Of a stretch of 64,000 nucleotides of DNA, positions 51,001-52,615 are shown in pieces. Under the pieces are notes generated by a model, which ran no database searches, was not told the DNA's origin, and was given only the letters and a program-made list of their open reading frames with translations. The stretch covers positions 83,881,121 to 83,945,120 of the forward strand of contig OY755244.1 in the NCBI GenBank assembly GCA_963576725.1, given 5' to 3'. This DNA is from Azorinus chamasolen. Lineage: Eukaryota > Mollusca > Bivalvia > Cardiida > Solecurtidae. The number at the start of each line of letters is the position of its first letter. Within the stretch, counting starts at the first letter, position 1. The translations under genes and the position numbers were made by a program.

Positions 51001-51361
51001 CTCATCAGGATGCTCTTTTTCATAAAACAATGCAAGAAATCTTTTTAGGAATTTAAATCATCCCAAAATGTTTGCTGAGGACTTTGGATGCAAAGAGTTC
51101 ACATCTTTGCACCTGTCATCTGTATAATTTACTTGGAGACACTTTTTTTTCTTCAAAATAAATCAGAAATATGTCAGTTCCATTATGAATGGTATGACCA
51201 ATATGTTCAGTCTGTATTTCTGAATATACCCTACCTGGTGTATTAACTGCCTCCTTCACATTTATGGCCACATAGGGATCAAACACATCCGCCCCTGTAT
51301 CCATTGTGGGTCCTTTCTCGACCTGCAGCAACTTCACACGTATAAATCCTGTTGCAGGCAT
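419..51361 (-). CDS. PRKCD-like: Novel protein kinase C, delta/theta type, N-terminal half (7 exons joined)
   Basis: The seven exons join without a stop into 264 residues plus one base. C2-like domain (about 1-128) has the PKC-delta signatures TIYPEWN and [12 protein letters not shown]52, H66 and R71 align with K48, H62 and R67, which form the phosphotyrosine pocket of human PKC-delta. A pseudosubstrate follows (RRRGAIKQ, 145-152; A149 replaces the phospho-acceptor). C1A is complete with all ligands at family spacing (H161, C174, C177, C191, C194, H199, C202, C210). C1B starts at H233 and is cut after C263. Length to that point matches human PKC-delta closely. Family knowledge: a calcium-independent, diacylglycerol-activated Ser/Thr kinase recruited to membranes. 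The rest of C1B, the V3 hinge and the kinase domain must lie beyond base 1. Delta and theta share this layout; I favour an invertebrate delta/theta orthologue. Introns are 24,995, 1,514, 20,079, 1,638, 824 and 1,100 bp. Confidence 0.95.
600..746. mobile_element. Family A MITE, truncated
   Basis: Core hairpin GCAAACAGAGCCAACCCTGATC...GGGTCTACTCTGTTTGC followed by AAAAGGGTTA. The left part is missing. Confidence 0.75.
791..812. repeat. Poly-G tract
   Basis: Uninterrupted run of about 20 G; similar homopolymers occur at 15012-15040 (C), 39938-39950 (G) and 49605-49621 (C). Length is unreliable in an assembly. Confidence 0.9.
1126..1612 (+). repeat. Dispersed GACCTTGA repeat, copy 1
   Basis: Opens AAGATGTGTTTGTGAAACAC and ends with AGACAGCGCAAAAACAATATG. 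It holds three internal subrepeats around GACCTTTGACCTTGATGTATG. The left half contains two perfect DR1 motifs (1160-1172, 1294-1306). Exon 6 starts 37 bp beyond its end. Confidence 0.85.
1649..1734 (-). CDS. PRKCD-like: PKC-delta-like exon 6: end of C1A and C1A-C1B linker
   Basis: Two bases complete M193, then [17 protein letters not shown], the last four C1A zinc ligands (C194, H199, C202, C210), and linker [11 protein letters not shown] to residue 221. Acceptor tttctccactag|TG, donor ACAAAG|gtatgt, phase 0. Too short to stand out as an ORF; found by looking for the missing half of the finger. The spacing C-x2-C-x4-H-x2-C-x7-C across exons 5 and 6 fits the C1 consensus exactly. Confidence 0.95.
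1902..2118. mobile_element. Family A MITE, degenerate
   Basis: TTAACCTTTCACTTCATGAATATTCA end and core CAAACAGAGCAGACC...GGATCTACTATACTTG; the right terminus is eroded. Confidence 0.7.
2220..2394. repeat. 35-bp x5 minisatellite derived from a MITE core
   Basis: Five units of GGTCTGCTCTGCTCCTGTAG plus GAGTCGTCTCATCAA. The unit is recognisably the family A hairpin arm, tandemly amplified. Confidence 0.95.
2559..2590 (-). CDS. PRKCD-like: PKC-delta-like exon 5: 32-bp microexon in C1A
   Basis: Only 32 bp: one base completes W182, then [10 protein letters not shown] and one base of M193. WGLNKQGYxC is the diagnostic diacylglycerol-binding loop of PKC-delta C1A and supplies ligand C191. Acceptor tctctttcag|GGG, donor CAAGA|gtaagt, phase 1. 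Skipping it would lose 32 nt and shift the frame. Three minisatellite arrays lie in the intron just upstream. Confidence 0.93.
2886..3141. repeat. 32-bp x8 minisatellite derived from a MITE core
   Basis: Eight 32-bp units, GAAGAAGCAATTTGATCTTG plus GTATGCACTATT. The last two units drift to GGTCTGCACTATT and run into the single-copy MITE sequence TGTCTGAGTTTATCTGG, which shows their origin. Confidence 0.95.
3219..3453. repeat. About 28-bp x8-9 minisatellite derived from a MITE core
   Basis: Imperfect units of GGGCTCCTAGAGCATCCCTC plus TGGTGAGA, with some shortened copies. GGCTCCTAGAG is again the tip of the family A/E hairpin. Confidence 0.93.
3870..4110. mobile_element. Family A MITE
   Basis: AATTACTCCATGAATATTCATGG at one side, core AGCAAACAGAGCAGGTCCTGATC...GTCTATACTGTTTGC at the other; termini degenerate. 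Confidence 0.75.
4229..4388 (-). CDS. PRKCD-like: PKC-delta-like exon 4: pseudosubstrate and first half of C1A
   Basis: Encodes E129-C181 and two bases of W182. The short linker [13 protein letters not shown] leads into the pseudosubstrate [13 protein letters not shown] and then [17 protein letters not shown] of C1A. A149 sits where a substrate would carry serine, the autoinhibitory feature of PKCs. Acceptor tctatttccag|AAC, donor TGCTG|gttagt (weaker than its neighbours), phase 2. Just upstream, a short intronic stretch ending CACTGCAG is tandemly duplicated. Confidence 0.96.
4394..4458. repeat. Short tandem duplication beside exon 4
   Basis: ATGAACAAGTGACACTGCAG occurs twice, about 32 bp apart, directly upstream of the exon 4 acceptor. 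Each copy reads CTGCAG, adding AG dinucleotides near the true splice site. Confidence 0.85.
4465..4665. mobile_element. Family A MITE
   Basis: TCTTTACCTAATGAATATTCATG end and core GCAAACAGAGTAGATCC...GGGTCTAATCC; the right end has lost the AAAGGG terminus. Confidence 0.7.
4672..4860. mobile_element. Family D MITE, degenerate
   Basis: TAGCAGCGAATTTATGATC, then a hairpin CAAACAGTCTGGATC...GATCCAAACTGTTTG and GCAGA/CAGACAAC at the end, as in the intact copy at 59455-59661. Confidence 0.65.
4890..5670. mobile_element. Family A MITE split by a GACCTTGA repeat
   Basis: Left part 4890-4937 (TATGAATATTCATGAAAGAAG); right part from 5481 (GGCAGAAACTATACAACTATA, core GCAAACAGAGCAGACGC). The repeat at 4938-5480 interrupts it. 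CATAAAAATTGAT and CATAAAAATCGAT flank the insertion, a possible 13-bp target duplication with one mismatch. Confidence 0.7.
4938..5480 (+). repeat. Dispersed GACCTTGA repeat, copy 2
   Basis: Opens GATGTGTTTGTGAAACACTATG, ends GACTATCGTCAATGGGGGCATAA. Closely similar to 36180-36725, including three internal subrepeats around AAAATGTGCGGCTTTATGAG, so the two copies are recent. Confidence 0.88.
6033..6907. mobile_element. Candidate TIR element, about 870 bp
   Basis: Left end TACCGTAGTCTTTCTAATAA and the complement of the right end TATCGTATTCTTCCTAATAA match over the first 30 bases. Inside are a family F fragment (6118-6190) and an unidentified GC-richer segment (about 6480-6800). No transposase is recognisable. 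Confidence 0.55.
7306..7626. mobile_element. Family F MITE (CTTCGATATCTC ends)
   Basis: CAGCTGAACTTCGATATCTC pairs with CTCGAAGTTCGACTG at the other end. The centre has a hairpin of AATGCAGGT...GAAAGCTCCTACGGGAGCTTTC...ACCTGCATT (about 7457-7522). Hairpin-only relatives lie at 6118-6190, 17964-18030 and 40160-40215. Confidence 0.8.
7665..7885. mobile_element. Family A MITE
   Basis: CTCATGAATATTCATGTAAG end, core GCAAACAGAACAGACCC...GGGTCTACCCTGTTTG; right terminus eroded. Confidence 0.75.
7937..8178. mobile_element. Family A2 MITE, intact, 242 bp
   Basis: TTAA at 7933-7936 and 8179-8182 flank CCCTTTCCCTG...GAGGGAAAGGG. The core hairpin GACGGCTCCTAGAGGAGCC is at about 8099. Same 242-bp length as the copies at 9779, 10264 and 62734. 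Confidence 0.92.
8992..9212. mobile_element. Family B MITE
   Basis: TTAA before CCCGTTACCTCATAAG; ends GAGGGAATGGG with TAAA in place of the second TTAA. The palindrome around GAGCATTTGCTCC spans about 9097-9163. Confidence 0.88.
9216..9408. mobile_element. Family E MITE, degenerate
   Basis: ACACTTTCAATG at the left; core GACAAACAGTGCAGACCC...GGGTCTATACTGTTTGC. E elements share the A hairpin core but carry GAATGGACTC and CATTCAAAG termini. Confidence 0.65.
9509..10084. mobile_element. Family F MITE interrupted by a family A2 MITE
   Basis: CAGTTGAACTTGGGTATCTC at 9509 matches the complement of GGAGATATCGAAGTTCCACTG at 10059. The central hairpin (9616-9682, GAAAGCTGTAGGAGCTTTC) is intact. The 242-bp A2 element at 9779-10020 sits inside with TTAG on both sides. 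Confidence 0.85.
9779..10020. mobile_element. Family A2 MITE with TTAG target duplication
   Basis: CCCTTTCCCTCATATAAACG...CAGGGAAAGGG flanked by TTAG at 9775-9778 and 10021-10024. The host family F element reads on across the site, which defines the element ends exactly. Confidence 0.93.
10264..10505. mobile_element. Family A MITE, 242 bp
   Basis: TTAA at 10260-10263 and 10506-10509; ends CTCTTTCCCTG and AAAGGAAAGGG. Core CAAACATAGCAGACCC...GGGTCTACTCTGTTTGC. Confidence 0.88.
10857..11262. repeat. 49-bp minisatellite, about 8 copies
   Basis: Units of TCATATGCCACTATTGTACA, GTGTTTGTCAAGGCAAACCA, TGCCCTTGC; some copies are shortened to 27 bp by losing the middle. The array replaces the right half of a family A MITE whose core lies at 10755-10830. 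The unit is not a multiple of three, and open frames through it are fortuitous. Confidence 0.95.
11400..11600. mobile_element. Family A MITE, degenerate
   Basis: Core CGCACAGAGTAGACCC...GTCTGCTCTGTTTGC, then TTCTACAGTTTCTGCCATGG and GATGTCATTATTTC. Confidence 0.65.
11600..12237. other. No recognised gene
   Basis: AT-rich intronic sequence with a possible family D hairpin remnant (ACTGTTTGGATC near 11643) and nothing coding. Confidence 0.6.
12238..12440. mobile_element. Family A MITE
   Basis: TTTAACTCTTTACTCCATGAATA end, core GCAAACAGAGCAGACC...GGCTCCTAAAGGAGCC; the right hairpin arm is truncated. Confidence 0.75.
12500..12696. mobile_element. Family E MITE
   Basis: TTCAATGCTGAATTTTCAGC...GAGTCCACTCAGTATG, then the core region AGGAGCCCTCTCATCTAGGTC and AAAGGGTTAAA at the right. 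Confidence 0.65.
12863..13578 (+). repeat. Dispersed repeat with about 4 internal subrepeats
   Basis: Opens AACAAGAGCCGTCACGGGAC, ends TTCGAATAGTCGAGCTAAAA. In between, units of about 165 bp carry AGTTTCAAAGCTTTATCCCAA and GGGCCATAATTCTGTCAAAA. Short ORFs on both strands recur with the units and are not genes. Confidence 0.85.
13590..13840. mobile_element. Family A MITE
   Basis: GCCTTTTAAAGCCTCTGC, core CAAACAGAGTACACCC...GTCTACTCTGTTTG, then TACATGAATATTCATGG. Confidence 0.7.
14150..14665. mobile_element. Family A MITE split by a dispersed repeat
   Basis: Left half to 14310 (GATGCCTTTTAATGCCTTTGC, eroded core); right half from 14613 (ATGATGTGTCTATTCTTAAC, AAAGGGGTTAA). The repeat at 14311-14612 interrupts it. 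Confidence 0.75.
14311..14612 (+). repeat. Dispersed repeat (AACAAGAGACGCG type)
   Basis: Opens AAACAAGAGACGCGTGCGAC and ends AGACAAGCTAAAAA, similar in ending to 12863-13578. Contains GGGCCATAACTCAAAATTTTG and CATGTTGATACCTCTTATAC. Confidence 0.8.
14855..16400. mobile_element. Family A MITE split by the foldback element
   Basis: Left part 14855-14968 has core GCAAACAGAGTAGACCC and TAATTGATTC; right part from 16282 resumes at ATTGATTCTACAGTTTCCGCC. Intact family A copies read GATTCTACAGTTTCTGCC here, so the empty site can be reconstructed. Confidence 0.85.
14969..16281. mobile_element. 1,313-bp foldback DNA transposon with 8-bp target duplication
   Basis: Left arm 14969-15589 and right arm 15675-16281 are near-perfect inverted copies (over 600 bp each) around an 85-bp loop. 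Termini are CAAAGGTGCTCGATGCATGC and its complement. ATTGATTC is duplicated exactly at 14961-14968 and 16282-16289. An 8-bp duplication points to hAT-like transposition (inference). Poly-C/poly-A and T-rich tracts near the outer ends differ between arms. An 86-codon frame on the minus strand of the left arm (15245-15505) is broken in the right arm and matches no family I recognise. Confidence 0.93.
16715..16928. mobile_element. Family B MITE
   Basis: TTAA at 16711-16714 and 16929-16932; CTCTTTACTCC...TTTATGGG ends; palindrome around GAGCATTTTGCTCC. Confidence 0.88.
18050..18278. mobile_element. Family B MITE
   Basis: TTAA at 18046-18049 and 18279-18282; CCCATTCACTC...GGAGGAAAGGG ends. It lies directly beside a family F hairpin (17964-18030). 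Confidence 0.9.
18325..18535. mobile_element. Family E MITE
   Basis: Core GACAAACAGTTTAGATCC...GAGTCTGCACTGTTTTG, then TTCAACATTCAAAGGATTAA. Confidence 0.65.
18755..18992. mobile_element. Family A MITE, 238 bp
   Basis: TTAA at 18751-18754; CCCTTTACTTC...GATAAAGGG; right flank CTAA. Core GGCTCCTGTAGGAGCC. Confidence 0.88.
19455..19800 (+). repeat. Dispersed repeat with two subrepeats
   Basis: Two units of about 160 bp containing TAACTCCTAAATTATGCAAA and CTATGAAGTTTCATG. No ORF. Confidence 0.75.
20024..20271. mobile_element. Family A2 MITE, 248 bp
   Basis: TTAA at 20020-20023 and 20272-20275; ends CCTTTTTCTTC and CAGGGAAAGG. It truncates another family A copy at 19865-20015. Confidence 0.88.
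20589..20809. mobile_element. Family A2 MITE, 221 bp
   Basis: TTAA at 20585-20588 and 20810-20813; CCCTTTCCCTG...GAGGGAATGGG; core CGGCTCCTCTAGGAGCC. Confidence 0.9.
21225..21440. mobile_element. Family A MITE
   Basis: ACCTTTTCATCC, a near-perfect hairpin AACAGAGTAGACCCAGATC...CTGGGTCTGCTCTGTT, and GAAGGGTTAAG. Confidence 0.8.
22785..22945. mobile_element. Family D MITE
   Basis: GCAAACAGTTCTGATCTGG...CATCAGAAACTGTTTG hairpin, then GTAGCAGACAAC and GCAGACGACAATTACT. Confidence 0.65.
23179..23715. mobile_element. Two family B fragments around a family I hairpin
   Basis: Palindromes at about 23236-23293 and 23548-23626. Between them CCACCAAACCCAATG...CATTTTTGTAACC pairs as the family I hairpin. 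TGTGATAAATAGAGCATT occurs in both halves, so part of a B element seems duplicated around the insertion. Confidence 0.7.
24468..24528 (-). CDS. PRKCD-like: PKC-delta-like exon 3: last C2 strands
   Basis: A 61-bp exon encoding [20 protein letters not shown] (109-128) plus the first base of E129. The preceding W108 and the LDLxPxGxL...YF pattern reproduce the end of the PKC-delta C2 domain (WLDLQPQ...VQYF in vertebrates). Acceptor ttgttattttag|CTG, donor GAAG|gtaata, phase 1. A family A MITE begins only 44 bp upstream of the acceptor. Confidence 0.94.
24852..24866. promoter_or_regulatory. Perfect ERE-type palindrome (1)
   Basis: AGGTCACTGTGACCT, which matches the consensus oestrogen response element (AGGTCAnnnTGACCT). 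Sequence match only; function is not shown. Confidence 0.5.
25149..25163. promoter_or_regulatory. Perfect ERE-type palindrome (2)
   Basis: AGGTCACTGTGACCT again, with the same CTG spacer. A one-mismatch relative (ATGTCACTGTGACCT) is at 24997-25011. Confidence 0.5.
25236..25250. promoter_or_regulatory. Perfect ERE-type palindrome (3)
   Basis: Third AGGTCACTGTGACCT in 400 bp; TTGACCTTTGACC follows at once, making an overlapping run of half-sites. Confidence 0.5.
26043..26239 (-). CDS. PRKCD-like: PKC-delta-like exon 2: core of the C2 domain
   Basis: Two bases complete G43, then residues 44-108, from [17 protein letters not shown] to DSNIVTAW. The acceptor is tctctcttcag|GTCGAGG and the donor GCATGG|gtgagt, phase 0. 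It carries the basic QKKK loop and the H66/R71 pair of the delta-type C2. No acidic calcium-binding loops are seen, as expected for a novel PKC. The acceptor and its first seven exon bases are copied 145 bp upstream inside a tandem array. Confidence 0.96.
26252..26650. repeat. 38-40-bp minisatellite abutting exon 2
   Basis: About nine units of AGGAGTAGGAAAGCTAGAGA plus TTAGAGTACTGAGTGATC. On the gene strand the units are pyrimidine-rich with CTAAT motifs. The array starts about 12 bp upstream of the exon 2 acceptor and contains a copy of that acceptor at 26378-26420. Confidence 0.93.
26850..27185 (+). repeat. Dispersed repeat with two subrepeats
   Basis: Two units of about 147 bp with TGGAAAAGTAATACAT and ACAGAGATATGGCATC, ending ACCCAAAACAATACCCCTC. 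Confidence 0.75.
27619..27778. mobile_element. Family A2 MITE lacking its core hairpin
   Basis: Both ends are present (CTCTTTCCCTGTTC; GAGGGAAAGGGTTAA), but AGAAAGTAATAGAAGCAGATGC joins the flanks where the roughly 80-bp hairpin should be. Confidence 0.8.
27955..28180. mobile_element. Family A MITE, degenerate
   Basis: TACTTGATGAATCTTTATAAG end, core AGAGCAGACCCTGG...GGGTCTACACTGTCTGC, CAAAAGGCTTCTC. Confidence 0.65.
28789..30100 (+). repeat. Long dispersed repeat with tandem subunits
   Basis: Opens AACAAGAGGGCCAGAATGGC. About five units of 130-150 bp carry GGCCAATTTTGACCC and TAATTTATATAACTC; from about 29650 the unit changes to CTATACCTGAGGTCAG. A reverse fragment of the first part is at 48055-48240. 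No intact reading frame. Confidence 0.85.
30240..30540. mobile_element. Family A MITE inserted in a truncated family A MITE
   Basis: A broken core (AAGAGCAGACCTTGATCAGACAGC, 30266-30289) is followed at once by TAACCCTTTCCC of a second copy, which runs to CAGGGAAAGG at about 30536. Confidence 0.75.
30945..31197 (+). repeat. GACCTTGA repeat, partial
   Basis: Contains TTGACCTATATACTTGACC and ends GACAGGGCAAAAACAATATG. Lacks the opening motif. Confidence 0.8.
31198..31380 (-). pseudogene. Exon-like fragment of unknown origin
   Basis: One frame on the minus strand is open from about 31380 and reads like protein: [20 protein letters not shown], then [20 protein letters not shown], then [10 protein letters not shown] possible acceptor is tgtgtag|ACAAC near 31372. 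No convincing donor is seen before the repeat at 31197. I do not recognise the family. It does not fit the PKC reading frame between exons 1 and 2, which join perfectly without it. It may be a captured exon or chance. Confidence 0.3.
31448..32541 (+). repeat. 44-bp satellite carrying branch point, acceptor and donor motifs
   Basis: About 20 units. Each reads on the plus strand TTTACTAACTCTCTACAG, an 11-13-nt segment such as CACAACATACG, then GTAAGTTACTCATAC. TACTAAC is the ideal branch point, 10 nt before a CTACAG acceptor, and GTAAGT is a consensus donor. Six or so units are lengthened by CAGGCCAGACTAAGCCAC. It lies antisense inside intron 1 of the PKC gene. Confidence 0.95.
32775..32995. 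mobile_element. Family B MITE
   Basis: TTAA at 32771-32774; CTCATTCCCTC...GAGGTAATGGG, right flank TCAA; near-perfect palindrome at about 32826-32896. Confidence 0.9.
33130..34690. other. No recognised gene
   Basis: AT-rich. Holds a reversed family E core (33570-33640), a stretch rich in ACTATCGAT and CGATAG motifs (33960-34060) and short frames I cannot assign. Confidence 0.55.
34698..34882 (+). repeat. GACCTTGA repeat, partial
   Basis: Matches the last third of 1126-1612 (GACCTTGATATATGACCTTA; AGACAGGGCAAAAACAATATG). Confidence 0.8.
35046..35296. mobile_element. Family C MITE
   Basis: CTCTTCGCTTGC...GTAAGCGAAGGG with TTAA on the right and CTAA on the left. Contains TGTGGACTGCACTGGTTGCA and an ACAGCTCCTGCAGGAGCTGT hairpin. 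Confidence 0.9.
35813..36032. mobile_element. Family A MITE, 220 bp
   Basis: TTAA at 35809-35812 and 36033-36036; CCCTTTACTCC...GGAGTAAAGGG. Confidence 0.9.
36180..36725 (+). repeat. Dispersed GACCTTGA repeat, copy 3
   Basis: Opens AAGATGTGTTTGTGAAACAC and ends ATCGTCAATGGGGGCATAA; nearly the same internal order as 4938-5480, with small deletions. Confidence 0.88.
36865..37092. mobile_element. Family A MITE, degenerate
   Basis: CCATTCACCTGTTCAATATTC...GTCTACTCTGTTTGC, GAGGGAAACACTTAA. Confidence 0.7.
37295..37523. mobile_element. Family B MITE
   Basis: TTAA at 37291-37294 and 37524-37527; the second TTAA is also the left site of the next element. Palindrome around GAGCATTTAAATTGCTCC. Confidence 0.9.
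37528..37745. mobile_element. Family A MITE, abutting
   Basis: CCCTGTACCTG...AGGAGAAGGG; shares TTAA 37524-37527 with the B element on its left. Most of the core hairpin is lost. Confidence 0.75.
37790..38985 (+). repeat. Dispersed repeat with about 5 subrepeats
   Basis: Units of about 180 bp with AAAGCTATCTGAATACCAAA, TTCAGAAGTTATAGCAA and GACCTTGACC. The end has a CCCGCCCGCCCACCCGCCCG tract. A 359-bp element is inserted at 38181. Confidence 0.85.
38181..38539. mobile_element. CAGGG-ended (hAT-like) 359-bp element
   Basis: Perfect 16-bp TIR CAGGGTTCTTGCGAGG. CAAAG on both sides (38176-38180, 38540-38544) is at least part of the target duplication, and the host subrepeat reads on across the site. 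Inside, AAATGTCCC/GGGACATTT motifs repeat. Confidence 0.88.
39140..39345. mobile_element. Family E MITE
   Basis: Core TTGCAAACAGTGTAGACCCAG, AGAGAGTCCTCTGATCAGG, then TTGGACTCAATAGTTAAACA. Confidence 0.65.
39711..39985. mobile_element. Family A MITE with doubled hairpin tip
   Basis: Core CCGACTCCTGTAGGAGGCTCCTGTGGGAGC carries two hairpin tips in a row. A poly-G run (39938-39950) follows the right arm. Confidence 0.75.
40602..40825. mobile_element. Family A MITE
   Basis: CTAACCCTTTCC...CAACAGGGAAAGAG; core CTCCTTCAGGAG. Confidence 0.8.
40997..41240. mobile_element. Family A2 MITE, 244 bp
   Basis: GTAA at 40993-40996, TTAA at 41241-41244; CCCTTTCCCTC...CAGGGAAAGGG. The hairpin tip is shortened (CTCCTATCTGTC). 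Confidence 0.88.
41395..41640. mobile_element. Family A MITE
   Basis: Core GCAAACAGAACAGACCC...GGGTCCACTCTGTTTGC followed by AAAGGGTTAA and a second end-like GGAGTAAAGGATTA. Confidence 0.7.
42010..42262. mobile_element. Family A MITE
   Basis: AAACCCATTTCTCATGAATA...GGAGTAAACAGTTAA; the right hairpin arm is deleted. Confidence 0.7.
42453..42684. mobile_element. Family B MITE
   Basis: TTAA at 42449-42452 and 42685-42688; CCCTTTCCTCC...GAGGGAAAGGG. A truncated A end (CACTTTACTCCATAG) follows directly, sharing the right TTAA. Confidence 0.9.
42952..43181. mobile_element. Family A MITE, 230 bp
   Basis: TTAA at 42948-42951 and 43182-43185; CCCTTTCCCTC...AGGGAATGAG. Confidence 0.88.
43186..43417. 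mobile_element. Family B MITE, abutting
   Basis: Begins CGCATTCCCTCC immediately after the shared TTAA 43182-43185, ends GGAGGGAATGTCGAG before TTAA. The palindrome arms have acquired ATTAAT insertions. Confidence 0.85.
43492..43566. repeat. Perfect 36-bp inverted repeat with 3-nt loop
   Basis: CGAGGGCTTGGTGCAAAACT...AACTCCTTCAC, loop AAA, then the exact complement. No mismatch in 36 pairs. Confidence 0.95.
43570..43755. mobile_element. Family E MITE
   Basis: TAGAGTCCATACAGTAAG, GTGCAGACCCTGC...GGGTTTACACTATCTGC, CACTCATTAATGGGTTAA. Confidence 0.65.
44898..45348. mobile_element. Family A MITE split by a family B MITE
   Basis: TTAA at 44894-44897 and 45349-45352; CCCTTTCCTCC...GGAGTAAAGGG. 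The hairpin is cut at TTGGCTGCTAT and resumes TATAGGAGCCATC. Confidence 0.9.
45065..45274. mobile_element. Family B MITE inserted in a family A hairpin
   Basis: CGCATTCCCTC...GAGGGAATGGG, 210 bp, flanked by CTAT (45061-45064) and TTAT (45275-45278) rather than TTAA. Confidence 0.85.
45419..45648. mobile_element. Family A MITE, 230 bp
   Basis: TTAA at 45415-45418 and 45649-45652; CCCTTTTCCTG...GGAAAGGG. Confidence 0.9.
45653..45879. mobile_element. Family A MITE, abutting
   Basis: CCCTCTACCTG...GAGAAAGGG; left TTAA (45649-45652) shared with the preceding copy, right TTAA 45880-45883. Same orientation as its neighbour. Confidence 0.9.
46255..46455. mobile_element. Family E MITE, degenerate
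   Basis: GCAACCAGTGTAGACCCTGG...CTTCTGATCAGAG and ACTGAATGGATTCTATAG. Confidence 0.6.
46471..46530. mobile_element. 60-bp micro-MITE with perfect 8-bp target duplication
   Basis: CACAGGGGTCTGGAC and its exact complement GTCCAGACCCCTGTG enclose 30 bp. ATTTCAAG is duplicated at 46463-46470 and 46531-46538. Confidence 0.9.
46540..47640. other. Low-repeat AT-rich stretch
   Basis: The longest part of intron 1 without a recognised MITE. No ORF or exon signature seen. Confidence 0.6.
47643..48018. mobile_element. Family D MITE with internally duplicated core
   Basis: TTAACTCTTTGCATGCTGG...CTAGCATCCAAAGAATTAA ends. A segment of about 145 bp with CAGATCAGGCCCCACATTAT is present twice (about 47723-47868 and 47869-48000), so the copy is longer than the roughly 207-bp form at 59455. 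Confidence 0.85.
48055..48240 (-). repeat. Fragment of the GAGGGCCAGAATGGCC repeat, inverted
   Basis: Ends GGGCCATTCTGGCCCTCTTG, the complement of the opening of 28789-30100. Confidence 0.85.
48533..48745. mobile_element. Family A MITE
   Basis: Left TTAA, CCCTTTCCCTC...CAACAGGGATTGG; hairpin tip GGCTCTTGGAGC. It truncates an A-type end at 48504. Confidence 0.8.
48775..49440 (+). repeat. Dispersed repeat opening with a GC hairpin
   Basis: Starts AGTCCCCCACCGGT/ACCGGTTGGGGGACT, then GTCTGTCTGTCCGTACG. About three subrepeats follow with AAGGGCCATAACTCTAGCAT and TTGGAGTTATTCCCC. Confidence 0.85.
49700..49853. mobile_element. Family A fragments
   Basis: Core AACAGAGCAGACCCCGAT breaks off, then a second AACTGTGTAGATCC...GCATTTATATGAAGGAAAGGGTTAA. 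Confidence 0.7.
49905..50150. mobile_element. Family A MITE, degenerate
   Basis: TTGACTCTTTACTCAATTAA, GACATCGTGAATATAAA repeated in part, CAGACCCTGATAAGGCGG. Confidence 0.6.
50800..51234. other. Intron 1 donor-side sequence
   Basis: No MITE recognised apart from a weak D-like CTCATCAGGATGC near 51000. Nothing coding before exon 1. Confidence 0.6.
51235..51361 (-). CDS. PRKCD-like: PKC-delta-like exon 1: start codon and first C2 strands
   Basis: Encodes residues 1-42 and the first base of G43, opening [17 protein letters not shown] and ending NVKEAVNTP. The ATG has A at -3, and an in-frame TAA lies nine bases upstream, so no earlier start exists in this frame unless splicing intervenes. The donor is CACCAG|gtaggg, phase 1. 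[12 protein letters not shown] corresponds to the QPFCAVKMKEA strand of vertebrate PKC-delta. It is separated from exon 2 by about 25 kb. Confidence 0.93.
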
Positions 51362-51496
51362 TCTGCTTTATCTGTCCTAACACTTTATCTGTCCTAACAC
51401 CTTATCTGTCCTAACACTTTATCTGTCCTAACACCTCAAAAAACAAGAGCTTGAGCTTTATGGTAATAGTAGCTGATGATGATGAATCCTTGAATC
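51362..51496 (-). other. Probable 5' UTR part of the first coding exon
   Basis: Reading towards the ATG, a strong 3' splice site (ctgat, then tttttgtctatttgcag) ends at 51497. The 135 nt from there to the start codon contain no ATG. This fits a 5' UTR segment spliced to one or more upstream noncoding exons. It carries a four-copy 17-bp tandem repeat right before the start codon. Inference from splice-site quality only; an unspliced promoter-proximal leader is the alternative. Confidence 0.55.
51367..51434 (-). repeat. 17-bp x4 minisatellite in the 5' UTR
   Basis: Four contiguous 17-bp units (plus strand TTTATCTGTCCTAACAC, with T/C changes at the first base) end six bases before the start codon. 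On the mRNA strand each unit reads GTGTTAGGACAGATAA. Confidence 0.95.
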
Positions 51497-52104
51497 CTGC
51501 AAATAGACAAAAATCAGCATACAAGACTGTGTCCAACATATGAATATTTTCATTTATTACAGGTATGAAGTTGGGGATTTCTATGCTATGGCGTACAGTA
51601 GAGAATCAGAACCTGTAACAAACTAGAGTTATCAATGATTAATACACCCCCACAACACCGCCCTGAGATCTTCAATTTTTGTGAAGTTCCCTGAAAATGC
51701 AATAAAATTTAAGTAAGCAGTCTGATCCACAAGGAAATTACAATATCCAAAATGACTGCCAGTTGGTCATCTTGAATCTGACAAAAAATTGTCATGCATT
51801 GCATGCTTATCAACATGTTGATCATTTTCAAGAAACTATTACAACAAAAACCGTACAATCAGTTTCCTCCACAAGAAACTTGCTATTCCCACGATGGCCG
51901 ACCAGTTGACCATCTTGAATCATATTGGAAAAAAACATATTACACTGCACCAGACGGCACGTTGATTTCAAGAAAATGGAGCAAAGCCTGTAAAACAAGT
52001 TTTTTCCACAAGGAAATTGCAATATCCATAATTGCTGCCAGTCAGTCATCCTTAATTCAATTGGAATAGAACTTTTCATCATGATGATAATTTCCATAAA
52101 AATC
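51497..52104. other. Upstream flank or 5' UTR intron
   Basis: Contains two diverged direct repeats with CACAAGGAAATT.CAATATCC (about 51728 and 52008). No ORF of interest and no clear promoter element. Confidence 0.5.
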
Positions 52105-52106
52105 TA

Positions 52107-52352
52107 ATCCTTTACTCCATATACACACCTTTTTACCCAAATTGGAAACAGAGTAGACCCAGATCAGATGGCTCCTGTAGGAGCCATCTGATCAGGGTCA
52201 GCTCTGTTTGCTTATGATATAATATAAATATGATTGTATAGTTTCTGCCACGGCCAAGGAATCCTGTTTCCATGTGCTATTATAACAGTTAATCGAATTA
52301 ATAATTATTCAATGATGTCAATATTTCTTACATGAATATTTATGGAGTAAAG
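52107..52352. mobile_element. Family A MITE
   Basis: CCTTTACTCCATATACAC...GGAGTAAAGGG; near-perfect core GGCTCCTGTAGGAGCC. Confidence 0.85.
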
Positions 52353-52615
52353 GGTTTAGAAAATGAAGCACAAACTGTGGAAGTAGTTAGCTCCACCATT
52401 TGAATGGACTGACTGTAACAACAGACAACAAAATGCCAACTAGTTCATTCTTGTAATCTTGAAGAGTAATACTATAAAGCAACATGTAGCACACAATGAC
52501 CAGACAGCTCTTGTTTAAGCTGTCTGAACTAGGTCTTCTCTGTTTGCAATGGTGTCATAAGATGATTTTATCAACTAAAAGGTTAATTCACTGAGTGCAA
52601 CATTTTCAATATATT

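Larger units (their letters stand above)
26240..51234 (-). other. Intron 1 (24,995 bp)
   Basis: Phase-1 intron, gtaggg...tcttcag, filled with family A-E MITEs, two TIR elements, the splice-signal satellite and long dispersed repeats, listed separately. Apart from the uncertain fragment at 31198-31380, I see no further coding exon in it. Confidence 0.9.
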
